A stretch of DNA of 64,000 nt from Hydractinia symbiolongicarpus (Eukaryota; Cnidaria; Hydrozoa; Anthoathecata; Hydractiniidae): NCBI RefSeq assembly GCF_029227915.1, contig NC_079876.1:36935828-36999827 (forward strand), in the 5' to 3' direction. The stretch's first letter is position 1. Each line of letters starts with the position of its first letter. The notes under the pieces were generated by a model. The model saw nothing but the letters and a program-made list of their open reading frames with translations. It was not told the DNA's origin and made no database searches. Both the position numbers and the translations under genes were made by a program. Below are positions 38,774 to 50,293 of this stretch, piece by piece.

Positions 38774-41007
38774 GTCACATATTCGTACCAACATGTGTTT
38801 CCTGATATTTTTCCGGTATTACTAGGTTTTATGGCTTTTAACAGTGAAACGATTAACTGTGGGACTAAATTGAACTGATTTTAGACTGTGACCTTATAAA
38901 TGGTATAAGTGAGACAAGTGGACTCCGTGAAATAACATTCTTTTTAATTTGACATGATTGTCGGAACTCAGCGATTACACAGGGCGCTGTGGTAGCGCTT
39001 CATTTAAAAATTTAGATAAATGATTCATTTTTTCTGTGGGACCAATCCTAGCCGTTATCGCGCGCTGAAGAAATAGCGACAGTTTCAAAAACTACATCTC
39101 ATTGACTTTCTAACGGTATCAATCCGCTTCAGTTACAACGGTTGCGTCACATAATCGTTCCAACATGTATTTCCTGATATTTTTCCGGTATTACTAGGTT
39201 TTATGGCCTTTAACAGTGAAACGATTAACTGTGGGACTAAATTGAACTGAGTTTAGACTGTGACCTTATAAATGGTATAAGTGAGACAAGTGGACTCCAC
39301 GAAATAACATTCTTTTTAATTTGACATGATTGTCGGAACTCAGCGATTACACTGGGCGCTGTGGTAGCGCTTCATTTAAAAATTTAGGTAAATAGGTCAT
39401 TCTTTACTGTGGGACCAATCCTAGCCGTTATCGCGCGGTGAAAAAATAGCAACAGTTTCAAAAACTACATTTCCTTGACTTTCTAACGGTATCAATCCGC
39501 TTCAGTTACAATGGTTGCGTCACATATTCGTACCAACATGTATTTAGCGATATTTTTTTCATATTACTAGGTTGCATCGCTTTTAACAGTGAAACGATTG
39601 ACTGTGGGACTAAATTGAACTGATTTTAGACTGTGACCTTATAAATGGTATAAATGAGACAAGTGGACTCCATGAAATAACATTCTTTTTAATTTGACAT
39701 GATTGTCGGAACTCAGCGATTACACTGGGCGCTGTGGTAGCGCTTCATTTAGAAATTTAGATAAATAATTCATTTTTTCTGTGGGACCAATCCTAGCCGT
39801 TATCGCGCGCTGAAGAAATAGCGACAGTTTCAAAAACTACATTTCATTGACTTTCTAACAGTATCAATTCGTTTGAGTTACAACGGTTGAGTCACATATT
39901 CGTACCAACATGTGTTTCCTGATATTTTTCCGGTATTACTAGGTTTTATGGCTTTTAACAGTGAAACGATTAACTGTGGGACTAAATTGAACTGATTTTA
40001 GACTGTGACCTTATAAATGGTATAAGTGAGACAAGTGGACTCCGTGAAATAACATTCTTTTTAATTTGACATGATTGTCGGAACTCAGCGATTACACAGG
40101 GCGCTGTGGTAGCGCTTCATTTAAAAATTTAGATAAATGATTCATTTTTTCTGTGGGACCAATCCTAGCCGTTATCGCGCGCTGAAGAAATAGCGACAGT
40201 TTCAAAAACTACATCTCATTGACTTTCTAACGGTATCAATCCGCTTCAGTTACAACGGTTGCGTCACATAATCGTTCCAACATGTATTTCCTGATATTTT
40301 TCCGGTATTACTAGGTTTTATGGCCTTTAACAGTGAAACGATTAACTGTGGGACTAAATTGAACTGAGTTTAGACTGTGACCTTATAAATGGTATAAGTG
40401 AGACAAGTGGACTCCACGAAATAACATTCTTTTTAATTTGACATGATTGTCGGAACTCAGCGATTACACTGGGCGCTGTGGTAGCGCTTCATTTAAAAAT
40501 TTAGGTAAATAGGTCATTCTTTACTGTGGGACCAATCCTAGCCGTTATCGCGCGCTGAAAAAATAGCAACAGTTTCAAAAACTACATTTCCTTGACTTTC
40601 TAACGGTATCAATCCGCTTCAGTTACAATGGTTGCGTCACATATTCGTACCAACATGTATTTAGCGATATTTTTTTCATATTACTAGGTTGCATCGCTTT
40701 TAACAGTGAAACGATTGACTGTGGGACTAAATTGAACTGATTTTAGACTGTGACCTTATAAATGGTATAAATGAGACAAGTGGACTCCATGAAATAACAT
40801 TCTTTTTAATTTGACATGATTGTCGGAACTCAGCGATTACACTGGGCGCTGTGGTAGCGCTTCATTTAAAAATTTAGATAAATAATTCATTTTTTCTGTG
40901 GGACCAATCCTAACCGTTATCGCGCGCTGAAGAAATAGCGACAGTTTCAAAAACTACATTTCATTGACTTTCTAACGGTATCAATCCTCTTCAGTTACAA
41001 CGGTTGC
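38774..41007 (+). repeat. Three-monomer HOR of 1,117 bp, two tandem copies
   Basis: Monomers 38774, 39146 and 39519 repeat as 39891, 40263 and 40636, each at +1,117 bp. Similarity starts upstream at about 38,630 (TTTAGAAATTTAG) and ends near 40,870. Both copies share CAACATGTGTTTCCTG, GGACTCCGTGAAAT, CATAATCGTTCC, TATGGCCTTTAAC, GAGTTTAGACTG and AATTTAGGTAAATAGGTC. The one difference I noted is GCGCGGTGAAA (first copy) against GCGCGCTGAAA (second), so the duplication is recent. Confidence 0.9.
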
Positions 41008-44000
41008 GTCACGTATTCGTGCCAACATATATTTAGCGATATTTTTCTCATATTACTAGGTTGTATGGTTTTTAACAGTGAAACAATTGACTGTGGGACT
41101 TAATTGAACTGATTATGGACTGTGACCTTATAAATGTTAAAGGGAGACAATTGGACTCCAAGAAATAACAGTCTTCTTAATTTGACATGATTGCCGGAAC
41201 TCAGCGATTACACTGGGCGCTGTGGTAGCGCTTCATTTAAGAATTTAGATAAATAAGTCATTTTTTACTGTGGGACCAATCCTAGCCGTTATCGCGCACT
41301 GAAGAAATAGCGACAGTTTCAAAAACTACATTTCATTGACTTTCTAACAGTATCAATCCGTTTGAGTTACAACGGTTGTGTCACATATTCGTACCAACAT
41401 GTATTTCGTGATATTTTTCCGGTATTGCTAGGTTGTATTGCATCTAACAGTGAAACGATTGACTGTGGGACTTAATTGAACTAAATTTGGACTGTGGCCT
41501 GATAAATGTGATAAATGAGACAATTGGAGTCCAAGAAATAACATTCTTCTTAATTTGACATGATTGTCGGAACTCAGCGATTACACTGGGCGCTGTGGTA
41601 ACGCTTCTTTTAAAAATTTAGGTAAATAAGTCATTCTTTACTGTGGGACCAATCCTAGCCGTTATCGCGCGCTGAAGAAATAGCGACAGTTTCAAAAATT
41701 ACATTTCATTGATTTTCTAACGGTATCAATCCTCTTCAGTTGCAACGGTTGCGTCACATATTCGTACCAACATGTATTTAGCGATATTTTTCTCATATTA
41801 CTAGGTTGCATTGCTTTTAACAGTGAAACGATTGACTGTGGGACTAAATTGAACCGATTATAGACTGTGACCTTATAAATGGCATAAGTGAGACAAGTGG
41901 ACTCCATGAAATAACATTCTTTTTAATTTGACATGATTGTCGGAACTCAGCGATTACACTGGGCGCTTTGGTAGCGCTTCCTTTAAAAATTTAGATAAAA
42001 AGGTCATTTTTTACTGTGGAACAAATCCTAGCCGTAATCGCGCGCTGAAGAAATAGCGACTGTTTCAAAAACTACATTTCATTGACTTTCTAACAGTATC
42101 AATTCGTTTGAGTTACAACGTTGAGTCACATATTCGTACCAACATGTATTTCCTGATATTTTTCCGGTATTACTAGGTTTTATCGCTTTTAACAGGGAAA
42201 CGATTAACTGTGGGACTAAATCGAACTGATTTTAGACTGTGACCTTATAAATGGTATAAGTGAGTCAAGTAGACTCCATGAAATAACATTCTTTTTAATT
42301 TGACATGATTGTCGGAACTCAGCGATTACACTGGGTGCTGTGGTAGCGCTTCATTTAAAAACTTAGATAAATAATTCATTTTTTCTGTGGGACCAATCCT
42401 AGCCGTTATCGCGCGCTGAAGAAATAGCGACAGTTTCAAAAACTACATCTCATTGACTTTCTAACGGTATCAATCCGCTTCAGTTACAACGGTTGCGTCA
42501 CATATTCGTACCAACATATATTTAGCGATATTTTTCTCATATTAGTAAGTTGTATGGCTTTCAACAGTGAAACAATTGACTGTGGGACTTAATTGAACTA
42601 ACTTTCGACTGTGACCTGATAAATGTGGTAAATGAGACAATCGGAGTCCAAGAAATAACATTCTTTTTAATTTAACATGATTGCCGGAACTCAGCGATTA
42701 CACTGGGCGCTGTTGTAACGCTTCATTGAAAAATTTAGGTAAATGAGTCATTCTTTACTGTGGGGCCAATCCTAGCCGTTATCGCGTGCTGAAGAAATAG
42801 CGACAGTTTCAAAAACTACATTTCATTGACTTTCTAACAGTATCAATCCGTTTAAGTTACAACGGTTGAGTCACATATTCGTACCAACATGTATTTCGTG
42901 ATATTTTTCCGGTATTGCTAGGTTGTATTGCTTTTAACAGTGAAACGATTGACTGTGGGACTTAATTGAACTAAATTTGGACTGTGACCTGATAAATGTG
43001 ATAAATAAGACAATTGCAGTCCAAGAAATAACATTCTTCTTAATTTGACATGATTGCCGGAACTCAGCGATTACACTGGGCGCTATGGTAACGCTTCATT
43101 TAAAAATTTAGGTATATAAGTCATTCTTTACTGTGGGACCAATCCTAGCCGTTATCGCGCGCTAAAGAAATAGCGACAGTTTCAAAAACTACATTTCATT
43201 AACTTTTTAACGGTATCAATCCGCTTTAGCTACAACGGTTGCGTCACATATTCGTACCAACATGCATTTTGCGATATTTTTCTCATATTACTAGGTTGCA
43301 TTGCTTTTAACAGTGAAACGATTGACTGTGGGACTAAATTGAACCGATTTTAGACTGTGACCTTATAAATGGCATAAGTGAGACAAGTGGACTCCATGAA
43401 ATAAAATTCTTTTTAATTTGACGTGATTGTCGGAACTCAGCGATTACACTGGGCGCTTTGGTAGCGCTTCATTTAAAAATTTAGATAAATAATTCATTTT
43501 TTTTGTGGGACCAATCCTAGCCATTATCCCGCGCTGAAGAAATAGCGACAGTTTCAAAAACTACATCTCATTGACTTTCTAACGGTATCAATCCGTTTGA
43601 GTTACAACGGTTGAGTCACATATTCGTACCAACATGTATTTCCTGATATTTTTCCGGTATTACTAGGTTTTATGGCTTTTAACAGTGAAACGATTAACTG
43701 TGGGACTAAATTGAACTGATTTTAGACTGTGACCTTATAAATGGTATAAATGAGACAAGTGGACTCCATGAAATAACATTCTTTTTAATTTGACATGATT
43801 CTCGGAGCTCAGCGATTACACTGGGCGTTGTGGTAGCGCTTCATTTAAAAATTTAGATAAATAATTCATTTTTTCTGTGGGACCAATCCTAACCGTTATC
43901 GCGCGCTGAAGGAATAGCGACAGTTTCAAAAACTACATCTCATTGACTTTCTAACGGTATCAATCCTCTTCAGTTACAACGGTTGCGTCACATTTTCGTG

Positions 44001-44358
44001 CCAACATATATTTAGCGATGTTTTTCTCATATTACTAGGTTGTATGGTTTTTAACATTGAAACAATTGACTGTGGGACTTAATTGAACTGATTATGGACT
44101 GTGACCTTATAAATGTTAAAGGGAGACAATTGGTCTCCAAGAAATAACATTCTTCCTAATTTAACATGATTGCCGAAACTCAGCAATCACACTGGGCGCT
44201 GTGGTAACGCTTCATTTAAAAATTTATGTAAATATGTCATTCTTTACTGTGGGACCAATCCTAGCCGTTATCGCGCGCTGAAGAAATAGCGACAGTTTCA
44301 AAAACTACATTTCATTGACTTTCTAACAGTATCAATCCGTTTAAGTTACAACGGTTGA
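41008..44358 (+). repeat. Mosaic block leading into the super-repeat
   Basis: Monomer starts: 41008, 41380, 41753, 42125, 42497, 42870, 43243, 43615, 43987. J-type copies sit at 41380 and 42870. Segments recur just downstream at two offsets: 42870 and 43243 match 44359 and 44732 at 1,489 bp (CAACATGCATTTTGCG), and 43.4-43.7 kb matches 45.26-45.6 kb at 1,862 bp (GAAATAAAATTC, GACGTGATTGTCGG, TTTTTTTTGTGGG). The change from four to five monomers between the two offsets equals one monomer inserted at about 44.8-45.2 kb. One G is lost at the join before 42125 (ACAACGTTGAG). Confidence 0.85.
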
Positions 44359-47300
44359 GTCACATATTCGTACCAACATGTATTTCGTGATATTTTTCCG
44401 GTATTGCTAGGTTGTATTGCTTTTAACAGTGAAACGATTGACTGTGGGACTTAATTGAACTAAATTTGGACTGTGACCTGATAAATGTGATAAATAAGAC
44501 AATTGGAGTCCAAGAAATAACATTTTTCTTAATTTGACATGATTGCCGGAACTCAGCGATTACACTGGGCGCTATGGTAACGCTTCATTTAAAAATTTAG
44601 GTATATAAGTCATTCTTTACTGTGGGACCAATCCTAGCCGTTATCGCGCGCTAAAGAAATAGCGACAGTTTCAAAAACTACATTTCATTAACTTTTTAAC
44701 GGTATCAATCCGCTTTAGCTACAACGGTTGCGTCACATATTCGTACCAACATGCATTTTGCGATATTTTTCTCATATTACTAGGTTGCATCGCATTTAAC
44801 AGTGAAACGATTGACTGTGGGACTAAATTGAACTGACTTTGGACTGTGACCTTATAAATGGTATAAGTGAGTCAAGTGGACTCCATGAAATAACATTCTT
44901 TTTAATTTGACATGATTTTCTGAACTCAGCGATTACACTGGGCGCTGTGGTAGCGCTTCATTTGAAAATTTAGGTAAATAAGTCATTCTTTACTGTGGGG
45001 CCAATCCTAGCCGTTATCGCGCGCTGAAGAAATAGCGACAGTTTCAAAAATTACATTTCATTGACTTTCTAACGGTATCAATCCTGTCCAGTTACAACGG
45101 TTTCGTCACATATTCGTACCAACATGTATTTAGCGATATTTTTCTCATATTACTAGGTTGCATTGCTTTTAACAGTGAAACGATTGACTGTGGGACTAAA
45201 TTGAACCGATTTTAGACTGTGACCTTATAAATGGCATAAGTGAGACAAGTGGACTCCATGAAATAAAATTCTTTTTAATTTGACGTGATTGTCGGAACTC
45301 AGCGATTACACTGGGCGCTTTGGTAGCGCTTCATTTAAAAATTTAGATAAATAATTCATTTTTTTTGTGGGACCAATCCTATCCATTATCGCGCGCTGAA
45401 GAAATAGCGACAGTTTCAAAAATTACATCTCATTGACTTTCTAACGGTATCAATCCGTTTGAGTTACAACGGTTGAGTCACATATTCGTACCAACATGTA
45501 TTTCCTGATATTTTTCCGGTATTACTAGGTTTTATGGCTTTTAACAGTGAAACGATTAACTGTGGGACTAAATTGAACTGATTTTAGACTGTGACGTTAT
45601 AAATGGTATAAGTGAGACAAGTGGACTCCATGAAATAACATTCTTTTTAATTTGACATGATTGTCGGAACTCAGCGATTACACTGGGCGCTGTGGTAGCG
45701 CTTCATTTAAAAATTTAGATAAATAATTCATTTTTCTGTGGGACCAATCCTAACCGTTATCGCGCGCTGAAGAAATAGCGACAGTTTCAAAAACTACATC
45801 TCATTGACTTTCTAACGGTATCAATCCTCTTCAGTTAAAACAGTTGCGTCACATATTCGTGCCAACATATATTTTGCGATATTTTTCTCATATTACTAGG
45901 TTGTATGGTTTTTAACAGTGAAACAATTGGCTGTGGGACTTAATTGAACTGATTATGGACTGTGACCTTATAAATGTTAAAGGGAGACAATTAGACTCCA
46001 AGAAATAACATTCTTCCTAATTTAACATGATTGCCGAAACTCAGCGATCACACTGGGCGCTGTGGTAACGCTTCATTTAAAACTTTATGTAAATATGTCA
46101 TTCTTTACTGTGGGACCAATCCTAGCCGTTATCGCGCGCTGAAGAAATAGCGACAGTTTCAAAAATTACATTTCATTGACTTTCTAACGGTATCAATCCT
46201 CTTCAGTTAAAACAGTTGCGTCACATATTCGTACCAACATGTATTTAGCGATATTTTTCTCATATTACTAGGTTGCATTGCTTTTAACAGTGAAACGATT
46301 GACTGTGGGACTAAATTGAACCGATTTTAGACTGTGACCTTATAAATGGCATAAGTGAGACAAGTGGACTCCAAGAAACAACATTCTTTTTAATTTGACA
46401 TGATTGCCGGAACTCAGCGATTACACTGGGCGCTGTGGTAGCGTTTCATTTAAGAATTTAGATAAATAAGTCATTTTCTACTGTGGGACCAATCCTAGCC
46501 GTTATCGCGCGCTGAAAAAATAGCGACAGTTTCAAAAAATTATATTTCATTGACTTTCTAACAGTATCAATCCGTTTGAGTTACAACGGTTGAGTCACAT
46601 ATTCGTACCAACATGTAATTTTTGATATTTTTCCGGTATTACTAGGTTGTATGGCTTTTAACAGTGAAACGATTGACTGTGGGACTTAATTGAACTAAAT
46701 TTGGACTGTGACCTGATAAATGTGATAAATGAAAAAATTGCACACCAAGAAACAACATTCATCTTTATTTGACGTAATTGCCGGAACTTAGCAATTACAC
46801 TGGGCGCTGTGGTAGCGCTTCATTTAAAAATTTAGATTAATAAGTCATTTTTTACTGTGGGACCATTCCTAGCCGTTATCGCGCGCTGAAGAATTAGCGA
46901 CAGTTTCAAAAACTACATTTCATTCCGTTTAAGTTACAACGGTTGAGTCACATATTCGTACCAACATGTATTTAGCGAGATTTTGCCGGTATAACTGGGT
47001 TGTATGGCTTTTAACAGTGAAACGATTGACTGTGGGACTTAATTGAACTGATTATGGACTGTGACCTTAAAAATGTAAAAGTGAGACAATTGGACTCTAA
47101 GATATAACATTCTTCTTAATTTGACGTGATTGTCGGAACTCAGCGATTACACTGGGCGCTATGGTAACGCTTCATTTAACAATTTAGGTAAATAAGTCAT
47201 TCTTTACTGTGGGACCAATCCTAGCCGTTATCGCGCGCTGAATAAATAGCGACAGTTTCAAAAACTACACTTCCTTGATTTTCTAACGGTATCAATCCGC

Positions 47301-48062
47301 TTCAGTTACAATGGTTGCGTCACATATTCGTACCAACATGTATTTAGCGATATTTTTTTCATATTACTAGGCTGCATCGCTTTTAACAGTGAAACGATTG
47401 ACTGTGGGATTAAATTGAACTGATTTTAGACTGTGACCTTATAAATGGTATAAATGAGACAAGTGGACTCCATGAAATAACATTCTTTTTAATTTGACAT
47501 GATTGTCGGAGCTCAGCGATTACACTGGGCGTTGTGGTAGCGCTTCATTTAAAAATTTAGATAAATAATTCATTTTTTCTGTGGGACCAATCCTAACCGT
47601 TATCGCGCGCTGAAGAAATAGCGACAGTTTCAAAAACTACATCTCATTGACTTTCTAACGGTATCAATCCTCTTCAGTTACAACGGTTGCGTCACATATT
47701 CGTGCCAACATATATTTAGCGATGTTTTTCTCATATTACTAGGTTGTATGGTTTTTAACATTGAAACAATTGACTGTGGGACTTAATTGAACTGATTATG
47801 GACTGTGACCTTATAAATGTTAAAGGGAGACAATTGGACTCCAAGAAATAACATTCTTCCTAATTTAACATGATTGCCGAAACTCAGCGATCACACTGGG
47901 CGCTGTGGTAACGCTTCATTTAAAAATTTATGTAAATATGTCATTCTTTACTGTTGGACCAATCCTAGCCGTTATGGCGCGCTGAAGAAATAGCGACAGT
48001 TTCAAAAACTACATTTCATTGACTTTCTAACAGTATCAATCCGTTTAAGTTACAACGGTTGA
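44359..48062 (+). repeat. Block V of the super-repeat (10 monomers, 3,704 bp)
   Basis: Monomer starts: 44359, 44732, 45105, 45477, 45848, 46220, 46594, 46947, 47319, 47691. It recurs as V' at 53266-56989. Offsets are 8,907 bp up to about 46.2 kb, 9,279 bp at 46.73 kb (V' gained one 372-bp monomer) and 8,927 bp from about 47.15 kb on (V' lacks the monomer that follows, which in V is also 20 bp short). Shared rare marks include GGTTGCATCGCATTTAAC, AATTCATTTTTCTGTGG (one T short), CAGTTAAAACAGTTG, GCACACCAAGAAAC and TTACTAGGCTGC. High similarity begins slightly upstream, near 44.06 kb. Confidence 0.9.
46594..46946 (+). repeat. 353-bp monomer with a 20-bp deletion
   Basis: Near 46924 the sequence goes from CTACATTTCATT straight to CCGTTTAAG. 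The usual GACTTTCTAACGGTATCAAT between them is missing, 20 bases, which accounts for the 353-bp spacing. I found no other copy with this deletion in the window. It is absent from V' because the matching monomer was lost there, so it cannot be dated relative to the V/V' duplication. Confidence 0.9.
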
Positions 48063-50293
48063 GTCACATATTCGTACCAACATGTATTTCGTGATATTTT
48101 TCCGGTATTGCTAGGTTGTATTGCTTTTAACAGTGAAACGATTGACTGTGGGACTTAATTGAACTAAATTTGGACTGTGACCTGATAAATGTGATAAATG
48201 AGACAATTGGAGTCCAAGAAATAACATTCTTCTTAATTTGACATGATTGCTGGAACTCAGCGATTACACTGGGCGCTATGGTAACGCTTCATTAAAAAAT
48301 TTAGGTATATAAGTCATTCTTTACTGTGGGACCAATCCTAGCCGTTATCGCGCGCTAAAGAAATAGCGACAGTTTCAAAAACTACATTTCATTAACTTTT
48401 TAACGGTATCAATCCGCTTTAGCTACAACGGTTGCGTCACATATTCGTACCAACATGCATTTTGCGATATTTTTCTCATATTACTAGGTTGCATCGCTTT
48501 TAACAGTGAAACGATTGACTGTGGGACTAAATTGAACTGACTTTGGACTGTGACCTTATAAATGTTAAAGGGAGACAATTGGACTCTAAGAAATAACATT
48601 CTTCCTAATTTAACATGATTGCCGAAACTCAGCGATCACACTGGGCGCTGTGGTAACGATTTAGAAACTTAGGTAAATAAGTCATTGTTTACTGTCCGAC
48701 CAATCCTGGCCGTTATCGCGCGCTGAAGAAATACCGACAGTTTCAAAAACTACATTTCCTTGATTTTCTAACGGTATCAGTCCGCTTCAGTTACAACGGT
48801 TGAGTCACATATTCGTACCAACATGTATTTAGCGATATTTTTCTCATATTACTAGGTTGCATCGCTTTTAACAGTAAAACGATTGACTGTGGGACTAAGT
48901 TGAACTGATTTTAGACTGTGACCTTATAAATGGTATAAGTGAGACAAGTAGACTCCATGAAATAACATTCTTTTTTATTTGACATGATTGTCGCAACTCA
49001 GCGGTTACACTGGGCTCTGTGGTAGCGCTTCATTTAAAAATTTAGATTAATAAGTCATTTTTTACTGCGGAACCATTCCTAGCCGTTATTGCGCGCTGAA
49101 CAAATAGTGACAGCTTCAAAAACTACATTTCATTGACTTTCTAACGGTGTTATTCCGTTTGAGTTACAACGGTTGCGTCACATATTCGTACCAACATGTA
49201 TTTAGCGATATTTTTCTCATATTACTAGGTTGCATCGCTTTTAACAGTGAAACGATTGACTGTGGGACTAAATTGAACTGATTTTAGACTGTGATCTTAT
49301 AAATGGTATAAGTGAGACAAGTGGACTCCATGAAATAACATTCCTTTTAATTTGACATGATTGTCGGAACTCAGCGATTCCACTGGGCGCTGTGGTAGCG
49401 CTTCATTTAAAAATTTAGATTAAAAATTCATTTTTTACTGTGGGACCAATCCTAGCCGTTATTGCGCGCTGAAGAAATAACGACAGTTTTAAAAACTACA
49501 TTTCATTGACTTTCTAACGGTTTCAGTCCGTTTGAGTTACAACGGTTGGGTCACCTATTCGTACCAACATGTATTTAGCGAGATTTTTCCGGTATAACTG
49601 GGTTGTATGGCTTTTAACTGTGAAGCGATTGACTGTGGGACTTAATTGAACTGATTATGGACTGTGACCTTAAAAATGTGAAAGTGAGACAATTGGACTC
49701 CAAGATATATCATTCTTCTTAATTTGACGTGATTGTCGGAACTCAGCGATTACACTGGGCGCTGTGGTAACGCTTCATTTAAAAATTTAGGTAAATAAGT
49801 CATTCTTTACTGTGGGACCAATCCTAGCCGCTATCGCGCGCTGAAAAAATAGCGACAGTTTCAAAAACTACATTTCCTTGACTTTCTAACGGTATCAATC
49901 CGCTTCAGTTACAATGGTTGCGTCACATATTCGTACCAACATGTATTTAGCGACATTTTTTTCATATTACTAGGTTGCATGGCTTTTAACAGTGAAACAA
50001 TTGACTGTGGGACTTAATTGAACTGATTATGGACTGTGACCTTATAAATGTTAAAGGGAGACAATTGGACTCCAAGAAATAACATTCTTCCTAATTTAAC
50101 ATGATTGCCAAAACTCAGCGATCACACTGGGCGCTGTGGTAACGCTTCATTTAAAAATTTATGTAAATATGTCATTCTTTACTGTGGGACCAATCCTAGC
50201 CGTTATGGCGCGCTGAAGAAATAGCGACAGTTTCAAAAACTACATTTCATTGACTTTCTAACAGTATCAATCCGTTTAAGTTACAACGGTTGA
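48063..50293 (+). repeat. Block U of the super-repeat (six monomers, 2,231 bp)
   Basis: Monomer starts: 48063 (J), 48436 (P), 48804 (Q), 49177 (R), 49550 (S), 49922 (T). P is the 4-bp-deleted class. Q has CATTCTTTTTTATTTGAC and GGGCTCTGTGG. R has GATCTTATAAATGG. S has GGGTCACCTATTCG and TTTTAACTGTGAAGCG. T has AGCGACATTTTTTTCAT. U recurs as U' (50294-53265, with one internal duplication) and U'' (56990-59220, +8,927 bp). Confidence 0.92.
48436..48803 (+). repeat. Subtype P monomer with a 4-bp deletion (368 bp)
   Basis: P reads GGTAACGATTTAGAAACTTAGG where related monomers have GGTAACGCTTCATTTAAAAA followed by TTTAGG, a net loss of four bases. It also carries the linked changes ACTGTCCGACC and CCTGGCCG and, further on, ATACCGACAG. 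The same set occurs in copies starting at 50667, 51408 and 57363 and nowhere else in the window, so P is a good tracer of this lineage. The changed segment removes the right arm of the short hairpin. Confidence 0.9.
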
